A stretch of DNA of 59,509 nucleotides, from assembly GCF_022179125.1 (NCBI RefSeq), contig NZ_BPQG01000048.1, positions 1 to 59,509 of the forward strand, given 5' to 3'. Shown here one piece after another: positions 54,394-59,509 of the stretch. The notes under the pieces are model-generated. The model had not been told where the DNA came from and did not search any database. It saw only the letters and a program-made list of their open reading frames with translations. The DNA is from Methylobacterium cerastii. GTDB lineage: Bacteria; Pseudomonadota; Alphaproteobacteria; Rhizobiales; Beijerinckiaceae. Both the position numbers and the translations under genes were made by a program. Position 1 is the first letter of the stretch, and each line of letters opens with the position of its first letter.

Positions 54394-55389
54394 ATGACCC
54401 GTTTCCCGCTCCTCCGCCACGTCGTAATCGGCGGCGTCGTGCTCGCCGGCTTGGCCGTCGCACCGACATCCGCCGAAGAGGCCACCACCGCCGAGCAGAC
54501 CGTCGACGCGATGAACAAACTGTGGGGGCAGCATCCCGGCATGCGGGCGAACCACGCCAAGGGCACGGTCGTCGAGGGCAGCTTTACCCCGAGCACAGAG
54601 GCGGCCAGGCTCAGCAAGGCCTCGGTCTTCGCCGGCCCCGCTGTTCCGGTCACCGGGCGGTTCTCGGACGCGACCGGCATCCCGACCATCCCCGACGGCT
54701 CGGCCGACGCCAACCCGCACGGGCTCTCGCTGAAGTTCAAGCTGGCCGACGGCAGCGAGATGGACGTCGTCACCAACAGCCTGAAATACTTCCCGGTCGC
54801 CACCGGCGAGGAGTTCCGCGACCTGCTCGTCGCGATCGCCAAGAGCGGGAAGGATGCCGGGACGCCGACGCCGGCCGAGGCCTTCGTTGCGAGCCATCCG
54901 GCCGCCGGCAAGGCCGGCGCCACCGCCAGGACGCCGACGAGCCTGGCGCGTCAGACCTACAACGGCGTCAACGCCTTCGTCCTCGTCGACGCGGCCGGCA
55001 AGCGGCAGGCCTTCCGCTACCGTATCGTGCCGGTGGAGGGCGAGGAGCTGCTCGCGGCCGAGGAGGGCGCCAAGCAGGCGCCGGACTACCTGATGTCCGA
55101 GATCCGCACGCGGCTCGGCACGGCGCCGGTCGCCTACAAGGTGCTAGCCCAGCTCGCCGAGGCCGGCGACCGGACCGACGACGCGACCAAGCCCTGGCCC
55201 GAGGAGCGCCGGTTGGTCGACATGGGCACCCTGACGCTGACCAAGCCCGTCGCCGACAGCGCGAGCGCTGAGAAGGCGCTGCTGTATCTTCCGAACGCCC
55301 TCACCGACGGAGTCGAGGTGTCGGACGACCCGTTGATCGACGCGCGGGTCCAGGCCTACGCGGTCTCATTCGGGCGGCGCTCGCAGTAG
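54394..55389 (+). CDS. Exported SrpA-like haem catalase/peroxidase
   Basis: This is a small catalase-family protein of 331 residues with a Sec signal peptide (cleavage near APTSA-EE, residue 28). The distal histidine lies in HPGMRANHAKGTVVEGSF, and the proximal haem tyrosine region is SLARQTYNGVNAFVLVD. The DANPHGLSLKFKLADG segment is conserved. It is much shorter than monofunctional catalases and fits periplasmic SrpA-type peroxidases. It lies 114 bases after the VOC gene. Confidence 0.88.
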   Translation: MTRFPLLRHVVIGGVVLAGLAVAPTSAEEATTAEQTVDAMNKLWGQHPGMRANHAKGTVVEGSFTPSTEAARLSKASVFAGPAVPVTGRFSDATGIPTIPDGSADANPHGLSLKFKLADGSEMDVVTNSLKYFPVATGEEFRDLLVAIAKSGKDAGTPTPAEAFVASHPAAGKAGATARTPTSLARQTYNGVNAFVLVDAAGKRQAFRYRIVPVEGEELLAAEEGAKQAPDYLMSEIRTRLGTAPVAYKVLAQLAEAGDRTDDATKPWPEERRLVDMGTLTLTKPVADSASAEKALLYLPNALTDGVEVSDDPLIDARVQAYAVSFGRRSQ

Positions 55390-55410
55390 AGGCTCGGCGC
55401 ATCGCCCGTT

Positions 55411-55797
55411 TCACCAGATGCGGGTGACGCGGCCGTCGAAGACGGCATCGGCCGAGACCAGCGGCATCGCGTGGATCAAAGCCGTTGCCGCCAGGAGACG
55501 GTCGAACGGATCGCGAAGCGGCCAATCCATGCTGCCGGCCATCAGGCAGATATCACTGGTCAGCGACGCAGATCTTCCGCCCTGCCTCAGTAGGAGGTCA
55601 ACGAGGCTGTCGGCGAAGGGGGCCATGTCTGGCCATTTGCCGAGGCGGACCTTCTGACCGATCTCGAAGAACGTGATCGGACTCACATAGACGGTCGTAG
55701 CGGCAGATATGCTCTGCCGTGCCACCTGCGATAGGCGACGATCGTTCGTCAGCGACCAAGCCCAGGTATGCGTGTCCAGAAGGAGACTTGCGCTCAA
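55411..55797 (-). CDS. PIN-domain toxin (VapC-like)
   Basis: This is a PIN ribonuclease of 128 residues. Acidic residues of the active site are visible: LLLDTHTWAWSL at the start, ITFFEIGQKVRLG, and DPFDRLLAATALIH with SADAVF near the end. It overlaps the upstream antitoxin gene by four bases, the typical toxin-antitoxin coupling. Toxicity by RNA cleavage is inferred from the family. Confidence 0.9.
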   Translation of the reverse strand: MSASLLLDTHTWAWSLTNDRRLSQVARQSISAATTVYVSPITFFEIGQKVRLGKWPDMAPFADSLVDLLLRQGGRSASLTSDICLMAGSMDWPLRDPFDRLLAATALIHAMPLVSADAVFDGRVTRIW

Positions 55798-56027
55798 CGC
55801 TCACCCTCCCACAGGGCGAGTTCCTCGGTGTTCATTGGTTCGAAGAAATCGGGACCCGAACCTGCGACCTGACCTTCCAAGAGCCCGATCTTGAAGGTGG
55901 TCTTCGGGATGGCGACCAGTTGTACGACGGGCTCGCTTCCGCGGGCGATGATGACCTCCTCGCCACGCAAAGCCGCCTCGATCAGCTTGGACAGCTGAGT
56001 CTTCGCTGCGTGAACGGTGACCTGCAT
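55794..56027 (-). CDS. Phd/YefM-type antitoxin
   Basis: The 77 residues have the Phd fold start VHAAKTQLSKLIEAALRGEE, then VIIARGSEPVVQLV, followed by an acidic C-terminal tail (EELALWEGER) that would wrap the toxin. It is the first gene of the pair and would bind its own operator, a perfect inverted repeat immediately upstream. Confidence 0.9.
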   Translation of the reverse strand: MQVTVHAAKTQLSKLIEAALRGEEVIIARGSEPVVQLVAIPKTTFKIGLLEGQVAGSGPDFFEPMNTEELALWEGER

Positions 56028-56038
56028 GGCGAACTCTC

Positions 56039-56082
56039 ATCGCGAAACGTCGCGATCTTAGCTAACTCGACTAACCTTTCAA
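56039..56082 (-). promoter_or_regulatory. Promoter and operator of the toxin-antitoxin pair
   Basis: On the minus strand a TTGAAA -35 (56077-56082), 16 bases and a TAAGAT -10 (56055-56060) are followed by a perfect inverted repeat ATCGCGA-N4-TCGCGAT (56039-56056). The repeat overlaps the -10, the expected site for antitoxin autorepression. Confidence 0.7.
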
Positions 56083-56199
56083 GGCGCATGGACGTCGCCC
56101 GTCTGATATCGAGTCGCGAGCCGAACCCAGGACCGACACCCCGGGCTTGACGCCCCCCGGCCCCCGCGTCCAATGCCGCCGTTTCCACGGGAGGCCCCG

Positions 56200-57105
56200 A
56201 TGCTTTTCGCCCTGCCCTTTCCGGCCATCGACCCGGTCGCCGTCGCGATCGGGCCGATCACCATCAAGTGGTACGCCCTGGCCTACATCGCCGGGCTGAT
56301 CGGCGGGTGGTTCTATGCGCGCCGCCTCGTGATGGCCGAGCGCTACTGGGGCGTGGTGCGCCGTCCGACCACCGTGGACATCGACGACATGATCGTCTGG
56401 GTGGCGCTCGGCGTCGTCCTCGGCGGGCGGATCGGCTACGTGCTGTTCTACAATCTGCCGATGTACCTCGACGATCCGATGGAGATCCTGGCGATCCGCA
56501 ATGGCGGCATGTCGTTCCACGGCGGCTTCCTCGGGGCGGTGCTGGCGATGCTGCTGTTCGCGCGCTCGCGCAAGCTCGGCGGCTACACGGCGCTCGACCT
56601 CGCCGCCGTGGTGGTGCCGATCGGGCTGTTTTTCGGCCGCATCGCCAACTTCGTGAATGGCGAGCTGTGGGGCCGGGTCGCGCCCGACTTCGCCTACGCC
56701 GTCGTCTTCCCCACCGGCGGCCCGCTGCCGCGCCACCCGAGCCAGCTCTACGAGGCCGCGACCGAGGGGTTGCTGCTGTTCATTGTGATGGCGCTGGCGG
56801 TGAACCGCTTCGGCTTCCGGAAGCCGGGCCTTCTCGGCGGCATCTTCGTCCTCGGCTACGCCGTCGCGCGGACCGTGTGCGAGCTGTTCCGCGAGCCGGA
56901 CCGCCAACTCGGCTACCTGTTCGGCGACCATCTCGGGCCGCTGGGCGGCGGCGTGACCATGGGCATGCTGCTCTGCGTCCCGATGGCCCTCGTCGGGCTC
57001 GTCTTCATCGGGCTCGCCGCCCGCGGCGTGACGCGACCACGACACCCGGCCGAGGCCGCCCCGGTTCCCGTGGCGCCGGCACCGGACGGTTCGGTGCGGC
57101 CTTGA
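56200..57105 (+). CDS. lgt: Prolipoprotein diacylglyceryl transferase
   Basis: This inner-membrane enzyme transfers diacylglycerol to the lipobox cysteine of prolipoproteins, 301 residues with about seven helices. The Lgt signature [14 protein letters not shown] and the essential HGG loop ([14 protein letters not shown]) are present, as is [16 protein letters not shown] 56200 has GGGAGG upstream. Its stop overlaps the TTG start of the methyltransferase. Confidence 0.97.
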   Translation: MLFALPFPAIDPVAVAIGPITIKWYALAYIAGLIGGWFYARRLVMAERYWGVVRRPTTVDIDDMIVWVALGVVLGGRIGYVLFYNLPMYLDDPMEILAIRNGGMSFHGGFLGAVLAMLLFARSRKLGGYTALDLAAVVVPIGLFFGRIANFVNGELWGRVAPDFAYAVVFPTGGPLPRHPSQLYEAATEGLLLFIVMALAVNRFGFRKPGLLGGIFVLGYAVARTVCELFREPDRQLGYLFGDHLGPLGGGVTMGMLLCVPMALVGLVFIGLAARGVTRPRHPAEAAPVPVAPAPDGSVRP

Positions 57106-58172
57106 GCGCTACGCCGCTCGGCGCCGAGATCGCCACGCTAGTCCGCGAGACCGGCCCGATCGGGATCGACCGCTACATGGCGCTTTGCCTCGGGCATCCG
57201 GTGCACGGGTACTACTACACCCGCGACCCCTTGGGCCCGCGCGGCGACTTCACCACCGCCCCCGAGATCAGCCAGATGTTCGGCGAGCTGATCGGGATCT
57301 GGATCGCCTCGGTCTGGGCTGCGATGGGGGCGCCGGCCCCGCTGCGCCTGGTCGAGCTCGGCCCCGGCCGCGGCACACTGATGGCCGACGCGCTGCGGGC
57401 GCTGCGCACCGTGGCGCCGACGGCCGCGATCGACCTCCATCTCGTCGAGACCAGCCCGGTCTTGCAGACGGCGCAGGCGGCGGCGCTCGCGGCCGCCGCG
57501 CCGACCTGGCATGCCGACGTCGCCGCGGTGCCGCACGGCCCGGCCATCGTGGTCGCCAACGAGTTCTTCGACTGCCTGCCCGTGCGCCAGTTCGTGCGCA
57601 CCGCCCGCGGGTGGTGCGAGCGGCTGGTCGGCGTCTCGGACGGTGCGCTCGCCTTCGGGCTCGCACCGGACCCGAACCCCGCGATCGGCGCCGTCGCAGT
57701 TGAGGGCGCCGTGATGACCCTGCCCGCGCTCGCGCTCGACCTGACCCGTGCCCTGGCGCGACGCGTCCGCGACCAGGGCGGTGCCGTTCTGGTGATCGAT
57801 TACGGTCATGCCCAGCCGGGCTTCGGCGACACGCTGCAGGCGGTGGCGGCGCATCGCTTCGTCGGGCCGCTCGATGCGCCGGGCGAGGCCGACCTCACGG
57901 TCCACGTCGACTTCCCGGCGCTGGCACGCGCGGCCTCGGAGGCGGGCGCCGCGATCCACGGCCCGATCGACCAGCGCGACTTCCTCGACTCCCTAGGCCT
58001 GCCCGCCCGCGCGGCGCGGTTGACGGCGAGGGCGACGCCGGCCCAGGCCGAGGCAATCACGGCGGCGGCGCGACGCCTCACCGATCCGGCCCCCGGCGGC
58101 ATGGGGAGCCTGTTCAAGGCGATGGCGATCACCCATCCCGCGCTCGCTCCGCCGGGCTTCGCGCCGGGCTGA
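57102..58172 (+). CDS. MidA/NDUFAF7-family SAM methyltransferase
   Basis: The 356 residues match the class I methyltransferase family DUF185/MidA, whose mitochondrial member NDUFAF7 methylates an arginine of a complex I subunit. Motifs are [51 protein letters not shown] and [19 protein letters not shown]. The start is TTG 57102 within TTGA, overlapping lgt. The lgt-MidA-PgeF order is common in alphaproteobacteria. Confidence 0.9.
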   Translation: MSATPLGAEIATLVRETGPIGIDRYMALCLGHPVHGYYYTRDPLGPRGDFTTAPEISQMFGELIGIWIASVWAAMGAPAPLRLVELGPGRGTLMADALRALRTVAPTAAIDLHLVETSPVLQTAQAAALAAAAPTWHADVAAVPHGPAIVVANEFFDCLPVRQFVRTARGWCERLVGVSDGALAFGLAPDPNPAIGAVAVEGAVMTLPALALDLTRALARRVRDQGGAVLVIDYGHAQPGFGDTLQAVAAHRFVGPLDAPGEADLTVHVDFPALARAASEAGAAIHGPIDQRDFLDSLGLPARAARLTARATPAQAEAITAAARRLTDPAPGGMGSLFKAMAITHPALAPPGFAPG

Positions 58173-58269
58173 AGCGGCGGGCGAGCCATCGTCAGCCTCG
58201 CCGCCTTCGGTTATCGACGGGGCCGACGTGATCCCGCATCGCGGGTGCCAACCCTCGCTAGGAGCCGCC

Positions 58270-59040
58270 ATGTTCGTCGAAGCGCCGGAACTCAGCTCGC
58301 ATTCGGGCATCCGCCACGCGTTCTTCACCCGGCAGGGCGGCGTCTCCGAGGGCCTCTACGCTTCCTTCAACGGCGGGCTCGGCTCGCAGGACAGGCCCGA
58401 GGCCGTCGCCGAGAACCGGGCGCGGATGTGCGCGCAGCTCGGGCTGCCCGCCGATCGGATGGCGAGCCTCTACCAGGTGCATTCCGCTGAGGCCGTCGTG
58501 GTCGCGGCGCCGTTCCCCATGAACGAGCGCCCGAAGGCCGACGCCATGGTGACGCGGGTTCCCGGCCTCGCGCTCGGGATCGCGACGGCCGATTGCGGCC
58601 CGATCCTGTTCGCCGATCCCGAAAACGGCGTCGTTGGCGCCGCCCATGCGGGTTGGAAGGGGGCGCTGACCGGCGTGGTCGAGGCGACGGTCGCGGCCAT
58701 GGAAGGGCTCGGCGCCCGGCGCGGAGCGATCGTCGCCGTCCTCGGCCCGACGATCTCGCAGGCCGCCTACGAGGTCGGCGCCGACTTCATGGCGCGCTTC
58801 CGCGACGAGGCGCCGGGGTCCGACCGGTTCTTTTCGGACGGTTCGCGCCCCGGCCACGCGCAATTCGACCTGTCCGGGTTCGTGCGCCTGCGTCTGGAGC
58901 AGGCGGAGATCGGCGAAGCCGCGATCCTCGGCCTGTGCACCTACGCCGACGCCGAGCGCTTCTACAGCTATCGTCGAACCACCCACCGCGGAGAAGCGGA
59001 TTACGGGCGGCTGATCTCCGCCATCGCCCTGACCCCATGA
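58270..59040 (+). CDS. pgeF: PgeF/YfiH laccase-domain protein
   Basis: The 256 residues belong to the YfiH/LACC1 family. Its members act on purine nucleosides and, in some bacteria, correct mis-crosslinked peptidoglycan. Zinc-site motifs are QVHSAEAVVV, TADCGPILFADP and AAHAGWKGAL. The N-terminal HAFFTRQGGVSEGLYASFN is characteristic. ATG 58270 has GGAG nearby; 97 bases separate it from the methyltransferase gene. Confidence 0.92.
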   Translation: MFVEAPELSSHSGIRHAFFTRQGGVSEGLYASFNGGLGSQDRPEAVAENRARMCAQLGLPADRMASLYQVHSAEAVVVAAPFPMNERPKADAMVTRVPGLALGIATADCGPILFADPENGVVGAAHAGWKGALTGVVEATVAAMEGLGARRGAIVAVLGPTISQAAYEVGADFMARFRDEAPGSDRFFSDGSRPGHAQFDLSGFVRLRLEQAEIGEAAILGLCTYADAERFYSYRRTTHRGEADYGRLISAIALTP

Positions 59041-59301
59041 AGCCGGTTCCCGGGATGCGACAATCTGTCCAACGTTGAGACGGGAAAAAAGCGTGGCCGC
59101 AAGTGAACCTTGACCATTCGAGGGTGTTTATCGCTTCAGGTACCAAGGGATAACGGCGGGGCGCCACAAAGGGGCCGTCTTCAGGACGGTCGGCGTTACC
59201 GCGATGCAACAGCATCCTTGGAGCCGTTGACTTAAAGACGGGCAATCGGTGCCGGACGGGGCAAAAGTCCGGCGGCACCAGATGGAATGAGGACCAGACC
59301 A
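59041..59301. other. Leader region of the outer-membrane protein gene
   Basis: About 260 bases without a gene. TTGACC at 59111-59116 and TTGACT at 59229-59234 are possible -35 elements, but neither has a convincing -10. A small hairpin (CCGTC/GACGG around TTCAG) lies near 59180-59200. A long leader before a major porin-like gene is plausible but unproven. Confidence 0.4.
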
Positions 59302-59509
59302 TGAAATCCATGCTTCGGGGCGTCACCGCCCTCGCCGGCATCGCGCTTGCCGGCTCCGCCTTCGCTGCCGACCTTCCCCGTCGCGCGCCGCCGCCGGTGT
59401 TCACGCCCGTCCCGGTGTTCACCTGGACCGGCGCCTACTTCGGTATCAACGCCGGCTACGGCTTCGATGCCAGCGAGCGCCGCGGCGCGACCGTCGTCGG
59501 CGTCTCGCC
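59302..59509 (+). CDS. Outer-membrane beta-barrel protein (partial)
   Basis: The first 69 codons run off the window. The signal peptide MKSMLRGVTALAGIALAGSA ends near AFA-AD. The mature start DLPRRAPPP is followed by FTWTGAYFGINAGYGF, the opening of the Omp25/Omp31-like porin family in Rhizobiales. These are surface barrel proteins; the exact type cannot be decided from the fragment. Confidence 0.88.

Overview
The window looks like a chromosomal segment of a pink-pigmented, facultatively methylotrophic, aerobic anoxygenic phototroph in the Rhizobiales, most likely Methylobacterium/Methylorubrum. The evidence is the very high GC content, an alphaproteobacterial gene set (CckA, GapR, CtrA-type boxes), a puf-bch-crt photosynthesis superoperon, and a serine-cycle type glycerate 2-kinase next to pyruvate kinase. 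No rRNA, tRNA, CRISPR array, prophage or insertion sequence is visible.

Layout. (1) 1-3.5 kb: the str ribosomal operon on the minus strand (rpsL-rpsG-fusA-tuf; tuf is cut by the window edge). (2) 3.6-8.9 kb: a DUF805 membrane protein, an orphan small protein, recA with an SOS-type box, and the hybrid kinase CckA. (3) 9-14.2 kb: a flagellar operon flgB-flgC-fliE-fliQ-fliR-flhB, divergent from a long FliO-like gene, with two perfect CtrA-type TTAA-N7-TTAA boxes between them. (4) 14.2-18.3 kb: an MFS transporter, a manganese catalase and an O-acetylhomoserine sulfhydrylase. (5) 18.5-22.1 kb: a complete, translationally coupled Sia signalling operon (siaB-siaC-siaD-siaA) linking a phosphatase/kinase switch to a diguanylate cyclase. 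(6) 22.2-35.2 kb: housekeeping and metabolic genes (ABC1 kinase, HWE-type sensor kinase, YnfA, lone receiver, second sulfhydrylase, GapR, N-formylglutamate amidohydrolase, glycerate kinase, pyruvate kinase, hydrolase/TPR pair, L36). (7) 35.7-49.6 kb: the photosynthesis cluster. On the minus strand it reads crtE-crtF-bchC-bchX-bchY-bchZ-pufQ-pufB-pufA-pufL-pufM-pufC; crtD-crtC run on the plus strand from a shared crtE/crtD control region. (8) 49.6-55.4 kb: a GMC oxidoreductase and a tight plus-strand group DoxX-cupin-SMP30-VOC followed by an SrpA-like catalase. (9) 55.4-56.1 kb: a PIN toxin/Phd antitoxin pair with its own promoter and operator. (10) 56.2-59.5 kb: lgt, a MidA-type methyltransferase, a PgeF-type laccase-domain protein and the start of an outer-membrane beta-barrel gene.

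How the genes work together. BchXYZ and BchC carry out late bacteriochlorophyll a steps. PufL/M/C form the reaction centre with its cytochrome, and PufA/B form the core antenna. CrtE supplies geranylgeranyl diphosphate, and CrtC/D/F make methoxylated acyclic carotenoids. Both bchC and the crtE/crtD divergent region carry pairs of TGT-N12-ACA palindromes with identical 26-bp periodicity, as expected for the aerobic repressor PpsR/CrtJ. The strongest second-look items are these paired operators, the reordered sia operon, the CtrA boxes beside flagellar genes in a window that also carries cckA, a palindromic repeat that has become part of the crtF reading frame, and a crtD/crtC junction where crtC has no conventional start near its homology.
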